Source: Chloroflexota bacterium | Lineage (GTDB): Bacteria; Chloroflexota; Dehalococcoidia; SAR202; UBA11138 | Assembly: GCA_022566975.1 (NCBI GenBank) | Contig: JADFHV010000072.1 | Location: 1-8,922 of the forward strand | DNA: 8,922 nucleotides | Direction of reading: 5' to 3' | Shown here: positions 1 to 6,923 of the stretch, piece after piece | Position numbering within the stretch: the stretch's first letter is position 1 | How the letters are laid out: each line of letters starts with the position of its first letter | The notes under the pieces: generated by a model | What the model saw: only the letters and a program-made list of their open reading frames with translations | The model's database searches: none | What the model was told of the DNA's origin: nothing | Translations under genes and position numbers: made by a program

Positions 1-2
1 CG

Positions 3-437
3 CGGGAGCAGGAGCTCGAAATAGTCGAGAACCAGCGCCTCGTGCATCCCATCGAGAACCTCACCGCCGTCACAAATCCCGAAGAGGTAATCGAGGTCCA
101 GGAGGCCGTTCGACACGTTTATGTGGACGACCTGATAAAGCAGTACATCGTTGCCATAACGGACGCAACGCGCACCTACCCGGACGTCTCCCTGGGCGCT
201 TCGCCGAGAGGCTCCCTTGGCCTGTTCCGCGGTGGCCAGGCCACCGCCATCGTACGCGGCCGTGACCACGTGCTGCCCGACGACATCAAAGAGCTGGCCG
301 TCCCTATGCTGAGCCACCGGATCATAGTGTCAGCCGCGGCGAGGATGCGGGGAATGAACGGAGGCGACGTCGTTGCCGAGATCGTAGAGCAGGTACCTGT
401 GCCGGGCGCTCAAGCCCAGGGCTGGTTCAGGAGATAG
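3..437 (+). CDS. MoxR-family AAA+ ATPase, C-terminal part (5' end outside window)
   Basis: Only the last 144 residues are present; the frame is open to the window edge, and Walker A and B lie upstream. What is visible is the small helical lid domain of the MoxR group: HPIENL and a 'VQEAVRHVYVDD' stretch, then ITDATR and the sensor-2 region GASPRGSLGLFRGGQA, followed by a GRDHVLPDDIKELAVPMLSHRI stretch (seen in sequence, about residues 60-110 of the fragment). MoxR proteins are cytoplasmic ATPases that act as chaperone-like partners of membrane-anchored DUF58 or von Willebrand A proteins (family knowledge). The DUF58 gene directly downstream fits that pairing. The stop codon at 435-437 overlaps the AGGAGA that probably serves the next gene, so the two are likely co-transcribed. 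The identification is secure; the true length and start cannot be seen. Confidence 0.93.
   Translation, partial: REQELEIVENQRLVHPIENLTAVTNPEEVIEVQEAVRHVYVDDLIKQYIVAITDATRTYPDVSLGASPRGSLGLFRGGQATAIVRGRDHVLPDDIKELAVPMLSHRIIVSAAARMRGMNGGDVVAEIVEQVPVPGAQAQGWFRR
429..434 (+). promoter_or_regulatory. Ribosome binding site AGGAGA for the DUF58 gene
   Basis: AGGAGA lies inside the last codons of the MoxR gene. Its downstream in-frame triplet at usual spacing is ATC at 442, seven bases away. The first conventional start, GTG at 484, is about 49 bases away and has no purine-rich site of its own. The site therefore bears on which start codon is used (see the DUF58 entry). Confidence 0.5.
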
Positions 438-483
438 CACCATCTTCGACGGTAAGACCTACATCCTCAAACGGTTCTACCTG

Positions 484-1710
484 GTGCTCGCCCTGGCCGC
501 CTTCACCGCGTTTACGGGGATGTCCACCGGCTTCGGCCTCTTCTACAGGCTCCTCTACATACTGGGCACAACGGTAGTCCTGACCCTCGTCTGGAACTGG
601 TTCAGCCTGCTGTCCCTGGAGGTGAAGGTTGAGAGGCGCAGCCGCAGGGTCCGAGTCAGCGACGATGTGGAGGAGCGAGTCTCCATCCGGAACCGTAGCT
701 CGTTGCCCAAACCGGTGATAGAGGTGGAGGACCTGACAGACCTGCCGGGATACTCCAGCGGCGCGGCCATCGGGCTTGCTTCTCGCGGATACCGGTCATG
801 GCTTACGTCGGCCCCGGCGCGCAAGCGTGGCGTGTACACCATGGGCCCGGTCAGAGTCGCCAATACCGACGCCTTCGGGCTTTTCCGCCGGGAGAGGTTC
901 TTCGGCGACACCGAGACGCTCGTCGTCTACCCGCGTATCTTCGAGCTGCCGGACTTTGCCTTACCTCCGACCAACCCCTCGGGCGGGGCATCCGCTCGAA
1001 AGCGGGCCCACGACCTTACACCGCACGCCGCCAGTGTAAGAGAGTACGCGGCCGGCGACAGCATCAGCCGCGTCCACTGGCCGAGCACGGCCAGGATGGA
1101 CAAGCTCATGTCCAAGGAGTTCGACCTCGGGCTTTCCAGCGACGTCTGGGTCCTCCTGGACCTCGAGAGGGATACCCAGGCCGGTGAGCTGGACGAGAGC
1201 ACCGACGAGTATGCGGTCTCCATAGCGGCCTCCCTGGCCAAGAAGTATGTGGAAAGACAGCTCCCATTTGGGCTGATCGCCTACGGCGACCGACGGTACT
1301 TCCTACCCTCTGAGACCGGCAGCCGCCAGTTCGACCAGGTCATGGAGTTCCTGGCGATGAGCAGGGCCGAGGGCTCGGTCCCGGTAGAGACGGCCCTGGC
1401 CAGTGAGGAGCTGCTGTGGGGCCAGCACAGCACGCTCGTAATCATAACCGCCTCCCCTCGAAAAGAGTGGGCGTTCGCCGCCAAGGAGCTGATGCGACGG
1501 CGGGTGAAGATCGTGGCCATTGTGCTGGACGGCCGAAGCTTCGGGACCTACTTCGACTCCCTCGAGGTGGTCCCCGAGCTGCGCGCGGAGGGTGTCCCTA
1601 CCTACGTCGTGCGCAAGGGCGATAACGTCACAGTGGCCCTCAGTCAAGTCTATAGCGCCGCCGATCGGGAGTCGTCGGAGGAGCCCGCCGGGCTCGAGGC
1701 AAGGACGTGA
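484..1710 (+). CDS. DUF58 domain protein, membrane-anchored, MoxR partner
   Basis: From the first conventional start (GTG 484) the protein has 408 residues: two hydrophobic N-terminal segments (about 1-20 and 22-44), then a soluble part with a beta-rich section (47-150) and the DUF58 core. The diagnostic block is at 185-212: VREYAAGD, R196, the HW pair 198-199, STAR and KEFD. It leads into a von Willebrand A-like fold (VWVLLDLE at 221-228, LVIITASP at 318-325). DUF58 proteins are partners of MoxR ATPases, and the neighbours on both sides agree. The start is uncertain. The frame stays open upstream to a stop at 385, and the stretch from ATC 442 encodes IFDGKTYILKRFYL, basic and protein-like, just what is expected before a first membrane helix. 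The only good ribosome site, 429-434, points to ATC 442 (422 residues). The 3' end overlaps the next gene by 4 bases (GTGA). Family certain; start uncertain. Confidence 0.9.
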   Translation: MLALAAFTAFTGMSTGFGLFYRLLYILGTTVVLTLVWNWFSLLSLEVKVERRSRRVRVSDDVEERVSIRNRSSLPKPVIEVEDLTDLPGYSSGAAIGLASRGYRSWLTSAPARKRGVYTMGPVRVANTDAFGLFRRERFFGDTETLVVYPRIFELPDFALPPTNPSGGASARKRAHDLTPHAASVREYAAGDSISRVHWPSTARMDKLMSKEFDLGLSSDVWVLLDLERDTQAGELDESTDEYAVSIAASLAKKYVERQLPFGLIAYGDRRYFLPSETGSRQFDQVMEFLAMSRAEGSVPVETALASEELLWGQHSTLVIITASPRKEWAFAAKELMRRRVKIVAIVLDGRSFGTYFDSLEVVPELRAEGVPTYVVRKGDNVTVALSQVYSAADRESSEEPAGLEART

Positions 1711-4232
1711 CCGCCGCACAGATAGCGACGCGGACGTCCCCACGGGCGCGGGAACCCAGCCGCGCCTGGGCCCTCCTGAAGAGATACAGTCCAAGCCAGG
1801 GCTGGCCGACGCTGTTCATGCTGATCGCGGTCCTGTCCGTAGTGGGGGACTCGGTCGATGCCGCCAACTGGGTGAAGACGCCCGGCCTGTTCACGGTGCT
1901 CTTTGTCGGCGCCATCACCGGCCTCCTTCTGGCCAAGGTGAAACGCCCCGCCGCCATACTGCATCTGGCCGCCCTGGGGATCGGGACCGTTGTGGTGGTG
2001 TGGCAGGCCTCCTCTTTGATCGATGGCCAACCGCTGGTGGACCAGGTGCAGATCTTCTGGGCCCGCCTCAGAGACTGGTACACGGCAGCCGTGTCAGGCG
2101 GGATCAGCACCGACCTGCTGCCTTTCACTCTCCTCATACTGATCGCCGCCTGGATACTGGGCTACCTCAGCTCCTGGTTCATCTTCAGGAGCAACAACGT
2201 CTGGGTAGGAGTTGTGTTGGCGGCGATCGCCATACTGACCAACCACAGCTTCCTCCCGCGCTCGTTCGACGTCAGGTTCTTCATGTTTATGTTCTTCGCC
2301 ATGCTGCTGGTGGTCAGGGTGAGCGTGGTCCAGCAACACGAGGCATGGCGAAAGGCCCAGATACGGTTCGACCCGCTGGTCGGCTGGATGACGATTCACG
2401 CGGCCGCGTGGCTGACCGTCGCCGTGATCATAGTAGCGGCCGTAGTGCCTCTCAACGTATACAAGTCTTCACCCCTGTCGGACGCCTGGAACGTGGGCCG
2501 CTCGCCGATCGCGTCTCTGGAGGATGAGTTCGGCAGGCTCTTCGGAGCCATACCGTCGCGCATGGACCTGGTCGGCCGTATCTTCGGCAACACGCTTCCG
2601 TTTCTGGGCAAGATCCACATGGATGGGGATGTCGTGCTGTGGGCGAAGACGAAGTATCCGTCTTACTGGACCTCCCAGACCTATAGCGAGTACACGTCCA
2701 AGGGTTGGGTCGCCGGCGACACGGTCGACCTGGAGATAGGCCCCGATAGTCTACCTCCGCCGAGGGTGGACTGGGCGCAGCGCGAGTCCATCGAGCAGAG
2801 CCTCCAGCTAACCTTCGAGACCTCTGACCTGCTGTCGGGTGGGAGCCTTGACTGGGTGAGTCGCGATGCCATCGCAAAGACCCTGAAACCAAAGGAGTTC
2901 GAAATCAGAATCTCGGACCCGTCCAGGGACGCCGGCTTTCCGGAGGACATCCAGCAGCTGGCCAGGGAGCTGCGTCAGGTGGCGGCCGCGCCTACGGGTC
3001 AGTCCACGGCGTCCGCAATCGCAAAGGCCATACCCAGCGACCTGACGTTGATAAGCTCCACACGAAACAGCCAGGCCACTGACAGGCCCATCTTGGACAC
3101 CGTGGTCGTCCAGAGAAAGGTACCGCTGACACCAGAGGTCGTGTCACTGAGGTTCAGCGAGAACATCAAGGAAAACGAGCCGTATACGATGGTGTCGTCT
3201 GTCTCCGTGGCGGGACCGGACGACCTGACCGAGGCCGGCACAGAGTACGGCGGCTTCATTACGGACCACTACCTCCAGCTTCCCGCGAGCCTGCCCCAGC
3301 GCGTACACGGACTGGCGACGGAGATTACGCGCGACGCCGAGACTCCATACGACAAGGCCCAGGCTATACAGTCCTACCTGAGAGGTTCCGACTTCGTCTA
3401 CTCCCAGAAGATCAAAGCCCCCCCTCAGGAGGCCGACGGCGTTGACCACTTCCTGTTCGAGACCCGGACGGGATACAGCGACTACTTCGCCTCGGCCATG
3501 ACGGTAATGTTGAGGGCAACAGGGGTGCCCGCCAGGCTGGCGGCCGGCTACGCTCCGGGCGAGTTCGACTCGAAGTCCAGCCAATACTTCGTGCGGGATA
3601 CGGACAGCCATGCCTGGGTCCAGATCTACTTCCCGAGCTATGGATGGATCGACTTCGAGCCCACGCCCGCCTGGGACCTGCCCGGGAGAGACACCGCTCG
3701 TGGCGCCGGCTCGGAAGAGGACTCAAGGCGAGGCGAGTTGGGTCTGGAAGACGCCGAGGATATCTTCCCCGCGGACGACCCCTTCAATCCCGAGGACCTG
3801 GAGGCGTTCGGGGGCGGCAGTCTCTCCTCCGGCCGCTCGGCAGATGTGCTGGTCCGGGCGGCCATCGGCGCCGGCAGCGCAGCCGCACTCTGGCTCGTGT
3901 TGTACCTTGTCTGGAACCAGGGGCTCTGGAGGGCGGGCCAGATCGACCGGGCCTACGCCAAGATGGGGCGGCTGGGAGCTCTGGCAGGCCTGCGGCGGCG
4001 GAAGCATCAGACACCTGCGGAGTACGCCGCCTCGATCGGACGGTCCATCCCAGGGGTCGCGGCCAGCGCGGAGCGCATAGCCCGTGCCTTCGCGGACAGC
4101 CGCTACGGGCAACACGACCGCGGTGACGAGACCGACGGGGAGATAGTGCGGGCGTGGAGAAGCATCAGGGTCAGACTCGCGGGACACGCGCTTCGCCGAC
4201 TCGTCCGCTTAGGCGGAGGACAGGCCCAATGA
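1707..4232 (+). CDS. TgpA-like membrane protein: DUF3488 N-terminus, transglutaminase-like core, DUF4129 C-terminus
   Basis: An 841-residue protein in the usual TgpA layout. The N-terminal part holds about six to seven membrane helices (roughly 34-50, 61-77, 81-100, 137-158, 165-180, 188-206, 228-250). A long extracytoplasmic region follows, with a transglutaminase-like fold at about 575-655 (GYSDYFASAM, VPARLAAGYAPGE, DTDSHAWVQIYF, GWIDFEPTPAW). A last helix at about 715-736 precedes a cytoplasmic DUF4129-like tail (QTPAEYAAS, ARAFADSRYG). In family members the catalytic triad is Cys-His-Asp. Here the histidine is present (H635), but the Cys position is Ser591 (AGC at 3477) and the Asp position is Glu651. 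The spacings of 44 and 16 residues match what I recall for Pseudomonas aeruginosa TgpA (C404, H448, D464). The fold is probably kept, while classical transamidase chemistry is doubtful. The GTG start overlaps the DUF58 stop, with GAGG at 1696-1699 as a plausible ribosome site. It probably works at the envelope with the MoxR and DUF58 proteins. Confidence 0.92.
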   Translation: MTAAQIATRTSPRAREPSRAWALLKRYSPSQGWPTLFMLIAVLSVVGDSVDAANWVKTPGLFTVLFVGAITGLLLAKVKRPAAILHLAALGIGTVVVVWQASSLIDGQPLVDQVQIFWARLRDWYTAAVSGGISTDLLPFTLLILIAAWILGYLSSWFIFRSNNVWVGVVLAAIAILTNHSFLPRSFDVRFFMFMFFAMLLVVRVSVVQQHEAWRKAQIRFDPLVGWMTIHAAAWLTVAVIIVAAVVPLNVYKSSPLSDAWNVGRSPIASLEDEFGRLFGAIPSRMDLVGRIFGNTLPFLGKIHMDGDVVLWAKTKYPSYWTSQTYSEYTSKGWVAGDTVDLEIGPDSLPPPRVDWAQRESIEQSLQLTFETSDLLSGGSLDWVSRDAIAKTLKPKEFEIRISDPSRDAGFPEDIQQLARELRQVAAAPTGQSTASAIAKAIPSDLTLISSTRNSQATDRPILDTVVVQRKVPLTPEVVSLRFSENIKENEPYTMVSSVSVAGPDDLTEAGTEYGGFITDHYLQLPASLPQRVHGLATEITRDAETPYDKAQAIQSYLRGSDFVYSQKIKAPPQEADGVDHFLFETRTGYSDYFASAMTVMLRATGVPARLAAGYAPGEFDSKSSQYFVRDTDSHAWVQIYFPSYGWIDFEPTPAWDLPGRDTARGAGSEEDSRRGELGLEDAEDIFPADDPFNPEDLEAFGGGSLSSGRSADVLVRAAIGAGSAAALWLVLYLVWNQGLWRAGQIDRAYAKMGRLGALAGLRRRKHQTPAEYAASIGRSIPGVAASAERIARAFADSRYGQHDRGDETDGEIVRAWRSIRVRLAGHALRRLVRLGGGQAQ

Positions 4233-4738
4233 CCCTCTACTACTACGACGTCGTCGAGACTCCGCTCGGCTGGATGGGGCTTCTGGCCTCACCCACGGCG
4301 ATCAGGCGCACGACGCTACCGGAGACCTCGCCTGAGGAGTGCGTCGCCCTGCTCGGCCATGAGGCGGCGGAGGCCCAGTTGACCCCCGAACGTTTTGAGG
4401 ACCTCACGGCCCTGCTGGCGCTCTACTTCAAGGGCGAGCCGGTGACCTTCGACGGGCAGCCCATCGACGTGGATGACGCCTCGCCGTTTCTTCGGGCCGC
4501 ATGGCAGGCCTGCCGCTCGATCCCGTTCGGAGAGACCCGCACCTACTCGTGGCTCGCGGCCCAGGCGGGGAGTCCCCGAGCGGCCAGGGCCGCCGGGCAG
4601 TGCATGGCACGGAACCGCCTATCCATCATCGTCCCATGCCACCGGGTCGTCGCCAGCGACGGCGGACTCGGCGGCTTCGGCAAGGGCGCGCGTGACCTGG
4701 ACCTCAAGCAGGCGCTGCTGGACCTCGAGGCCGGCTAG
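4229..4738 (+). CDS. ogt: Methylated-DNA--protein-cysteine methyltransferase (O6-alkylguanine-DNA alkyltransferase)
   Basis: The protein has 169 residues, a normal length for the Ogt class. It takes the alkyl group from O6-alkylguanine or O4-alkylthymine in DNA onto its own cysteine in a single-use repair reaction in the cytoplasm. The C-terminal catalytic domain is clear: IPFGETRTYSWLA (about 92-104), the DNA-binding helix region RAAGQCMARNRL, and the active-site motif IVPCHRVV with Cys137 (TGC at 4637). GGLGGFGKG and a final KQALLDLE follow, as expected. The N-terminal domain (MTLYYYDVVETPLGWMGLLAS) is the usual ribonuclease-like part. ATG 4229 is preferred over longer frames because it forms an ATGA overlap with the tgpA-like stop and has GGCGGAGGA at 4212-4220 at good spacing. 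Co-translation with an envelope cluster is odd for a repair gene and may only reflect genome compaction. No regulator of the Ada type is visible. Confidence 0.95.
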   Translation: MTLYYYDVVETPLGWMGLLASPTAIRRTTLPETSPEECVALLGHEAAEAQLTPERFEDLTALLALYFKGEPVTFDGQPIDVDDASPFLRAAWQACRSIPFGETRTYSWLAAQAGSPRAARAAGQCMARNRLSIIVPCHRVVASDGGLGGFGKGARDLDLKQALLDLEAG

Positions 4739-4754
4739 CCGTAGAGACCGCCTG

Positions 4755-4782
4755 CGGTACCGACATGAACATGCCGGTATCG
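4755..4782 (+). terminator. Hairpin after ogt, possible weak terminator
   Basis: CGGTACCGACATG, then AA, then CATGCCGGTATCG form an inverted repeat: a 13-base-pair stem if one G-U pair and one A-C mismatch are allowed. It begins 16 bases after the ogt stop. No run of T follows, so it is not a standard intrinsic terminator. Its position at the end of the left cluster, before the exporter operon, is what suggests termination or transcript protection. Confidence 0.3.
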
Positions 4783-4827
4783 GCGTGTTCGGCAGGGATA
4801 AGAAAGCCGTCCGATTCAGGTAGTCAA

Positions 4828-4854
4828 TTTAGGCCAAGCGGTGGCGCTCCTAAA
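4828..4854. promoter_or_regulatory. Dyad TTTAGG-N15-CCTAAA upstream of the exporter operon
   Basis: Perfect 6-base arms, TTTAGG at 4828-4833 and CCTAAA at 4849-4854, flank a segment that itself holds GCCA and TGGC in inverted order. The centre lies about 64 bases before the ATG of the YHS-ABC gene, where an operator or a structured leader would be expected. I could not place convincing -35 and -10 boxes around it. At 27 bases it is wider than usual MerR-family operators, so assignment to the nearby MerR protein is speculation. Confidence 0.3.
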
Positions 4855-4904
4855 CGCGTTCACGATATCCTTGCTCTCACCACCGCACAGTCGGGAGAGG
4901 TCCC

Positions 4905-5795
4905 ATGGCGACAGACCCTGTATGCGGCATGGCCGTAAAGCAAGAGAAGCCGCCAGCCACATCTCTGGTTGAAGATACGGTCTTCTACTTCTGTTCGATG
5001 GGATGCAAGGTGGCCTTCGACCACAACCCGGCCAGGTATCTCGTAGGCAAAGCGGGAGAAACGGCCGTGCCAGGGACCATCTCCCGTGAGACGATTGCCC
5101 CCGACAAAAGGCGTGTCCTGATTCACAACGTAGACCTGAAGAAGACCTATCTTCGAGGGCGGGATAGAGTGCAGGCCCTGCGAGGGGTGAGCTTCGATCT
5201 CAGTCACGGAGAGTTCGCGGTAATCATGGGCCCCAGCGGCTGCGGAAAGACCACCCTTCTTCACCTGCTCGGTGGAATCGACCGGCCGGATAGCGGTCAG
5301 GTGGTGTTCGACGGCCAAGACCTGAGCCAGATGGGCGATGGCGATCTGACGCGCTTCCGAAGAGAGAACGTCGGATTCATCTTCCAGTTCTACAACCTGG
5401 TGCCGACCCTTTCGGCGGTGGAGAACGTGGAGCTCCCCCTGATTGCATTAGGCTTTCCCAGGCGTGGCAGGAGGAAGATGACCGAGGAGGTCCTGGGGGT
5501 GATGGGCCTCGGTGACCGACTACGGCATCGCCCCTCAGAGCTCTCAGGGGGCGAGCAGCAGCGCGTGGCCATCGCCCGCGCCATCGTGGCCAACCCGCGG
5601 CTGGTCCTGGGGGATGAGTTGACTGGTGACCTGGACTCCAAGTCTGCGGAAACCGTGATGGACTTGCTGGTAGGTCTGAACCGCGACCTGGGCCTCACAT
5701 TCATCATCGTTACCCACAACCCCCTGGTGGCGGAGAGAGGGACAAGGGTCATTTACCTGCGGGACGGCCTGATAGAACGGGAGGAAGGGCCTTAG
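4905..5795 (+). CDS. YHS domain fused to a MacB/LolD/HrtA-type ABC exporter ATPase
   Basis: A 296-residue fusion. Residues 1-48 form a YHS domain, with DPVCGM at 4-9 and the pair FCSMGC at 29-34, so C7, C30 and C34 are available to bind a metal. This domain is best known from metal P-type ATPases and related metal proteins. A linker of about 22 residues leads to an ABC ATPase (about 71-292): Walker A GPSGCGKTT at 109-117, Q-loop Q161, signature LSGGEQQ at 213-219, Walker B LVLGDE at 233-238 and H-loop H271. The spacing and FQFYNLVPTLSAVENVELPL segment are typical of the MacB/LolD/FtsE/HrtA group. Residues after Walker B read DELTGDLD instead of the usual DEPTGNLD. The start is supported by GGGAGAGG at 4893-4900 and by the YHS domain beginning right at the N-terminus. 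It should power the two permeases downstream (7- and 2-base gaps). The YHS part may sense or bind a metal in the cytoplasm; this is inference. Confidence 0.93.
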   Translation: MATDPVCGMAVKQEKPPATSLVEDTVFYFCSMGCKVAFDHNPARYLVGKAGETAVPGTISRETIAPDKRRVLIHNVDLKKTYLRGRDRVQALRGVSFDLSHGEFAVIMGPSGCGKTTLLHLLGGIDRPDSGQVVFDGQDLSQMGDGDLTRFRRENVGFIFQFYNLVPTLSAVENVELPLIALGFPRRGRRKMTEEVLGVMGLGDRLRHRPSELSGGEQQRVAIARAIVANPRLVLGDELTGDLDSKSAETVMDLLVGLNRDLGLTFIIVTHNPLVAERGTRVIYLRDGLIEREEGP

Positions 5796-5802
5796 TCACG
5801 CG

Positions 5803-6921
5803 ATGTTCAGGTTCGCTCATATAGCTGTCAGGGACGTTCTAAACTATCGCCTCAGGTCTTCTCTGGCCGTTGGCGGCATCGCGGTGATCGTGGCCGTTTT
5901 CCTTCTCCTCTCCAGCGTCGCCGAGGGCATCGGAAATACCCTCTCCGGCGGAGCCACCTCGGCGCGGAACATCATACTGATCCAGAAGGGAACCTTCTTA
6001 GCCGATTCAGCCAGGCTCCCACGAGAGATGGTCGCCAGGGCTCAGGAACTTGTTCCAGGCAGTGCCGTGGCTCCTATACTCTACCGGCACTTCCGCGTAG
6101 AGGGCGAAATCGTCCACCTGCGAGCCGTTCCCCTGGAGAGCTATCGGGTGGTAAGAGACGTGGAGCTTCTGGGGGGCCAATGGCTACAAAGGGGTAACTT
6201 CATCGCTGTTGGAGAAAGCCTGGCAAACCAGCAGGGGTGGAGGGTCGGCCAGAGTCTTGATGTCGGAGGCGAACCCTTCCAGGTTAACGGGATCTTCAGG
6301 GCCGGCGGAGCCATGGACGCTGAAGTCTGGGTAACCCTGAAGGACGGACAGCGCCTTCTAAACCAGATCGACACCTTTTCCACCATCCACATTCAGGTGC
6401 CTGCCGAGAGGGACCTTGATGGCGCTAAAGCCGCCCTGGAGGGAGATTCAGAGATAGGCAGGCTGGCCGATGTGTATTTCGAGAGTACTTACTGGGACAC
6501 AGCCAACAGGTCTACAGCGGCGGTGAAGAATGTCATCGCCATGGTAGGGGCAATCGCCCTCATAGCGATAGCCTTTGGCATATTTAACGTGGCCAACATG
6601 ACCGTCTGGGAGAGGCGAAGGGAGATCGGCATCTTCAAAGCTATCGGGCTGTCGCGGGGCGCCATTACGGGTATCTACCTCCTCGAGGGCCTTATCCTGG
6701 CGGGGTTGGGTTACCTGTTAGGCCTGATCCTGGGGGTCATTGCCGTTCTCTACCTGGGGAGCGGCGTTGCCCTGGTCGACCTCGCGGTCCGCCCTCAGCT
6801 CACGCCTGCAACGATCTTGCTAGGGCTGGGACTGGCCGCCCTGTTCAGCATCATTGGGTCCTACCTACCGGCGCGAAGAGCGGCTGCTGCGCCGGTGGCT
6901 GAGACGCTTCGGGAGGCTTAG
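5803..6921 (+). CDS. FtsX/MacB-type ABC transporter permease, first subunit
   Basis: 372 residues with the four-helix layout of the FtsX/MacB/HrtB group: helix 1 at about 20-39, a long extracytoplasmic part (about 40-240), then helices at 243-266, 290-318 and 336-355, ending in the PARRAA motif (356-361). The loop after helix 2 (VWERRREIGIFKAIGLSRG, 268-286) is the conserved cytoplasmic coupling region that contacts the ATPase. At under 400 residues it resembles stand-alone permeases such as HrtB or DevC rather than full-length MacB, which carries its own ATPase. The extracytoplasmic part carries NIILIQKGT and VPLESY, both with counterparts in the next gene. The ATG lies 7 bases after the ATPase stop; GGAAGG at 5782-5789 overlaps the end of that gene. 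Substrate unknown: no outer-membrane or adaptor gene is adjacent in this window. Confidence 0.9.
   Translation: MFRFAHIAVRDVLNYRLRSSLAVGGIAVIVAVFLLLSSVAEGIGNTLSGGATSARNIILIQKGTFLADSARLPREMVARAQELVPGSAVAPILYRHFRVEGEIVHLRAVPLESYRVVRDVELLGGQWLQRGNFIAVGESLANQQGWRVGQSLDVGGEPFQVNGIFRAGGAMDAEVWVTLKDGQRLLNQIDTFSTIHIQVPAERDLDGAKAALEGDSEIGRLADVYFESTYWDTANRSTAAVKNVIAMVGAIALIAIAFGIFNVANMTVWERRREIGIFKAIGLSRGAITGIYLLEGLILAGLGYLLGLILGVIAVLYLGSGVALVDLAVRPQLTPATILLGLGLAALFSIIGSYLPARRAAAAPVAETLREA
6911..6916 (+). promoter_or_regulatory. Ribosome binding site GGGAGG deciding a TTG start
   Basis: GGGAGG sits inside the last codons of the first permease. It is 7 bases before TTG 6924 and 19 bases before the in-frame ATG at 6936, so TTG is the better supported start of the second permease. 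Confidence 0.55.
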
Positions 6922-6923
6922 TT

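Noticed and set aside
1520..2527. 335-codon plus-strand frame across the DUF58/TgpA junction
   Set aside because: It lies over two well-supported genes in another frame, and its Arg/Gly/Pro-rich translation is typical of a GC-rich shadow.
4154..4228. 25-residue N-terminal extension of Ogt upstream of ATG 4229
   Set aside because: It overlaps the DUF4129-like tail of the TgpA gene, is very Arg-rich and does not look like Ogt. ATG 4229 has a good ribosome site and an ATGA overlap.
4795..4827. Minus-strand TTGACT with a TATCCC-like box about 20 bases on, resembling a MerR-type spaced promoter
   Set aside because: It would direct transcription antisense into ogt, the -10 box is poor, and there is no gene in that direction.
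4860..5318. 152-codon minus-strand frame over the YHS region
   Set aside because: It is antisense to the YHS-ABC gene, has no recognisable domain, and the sense frame has clear family motifs.
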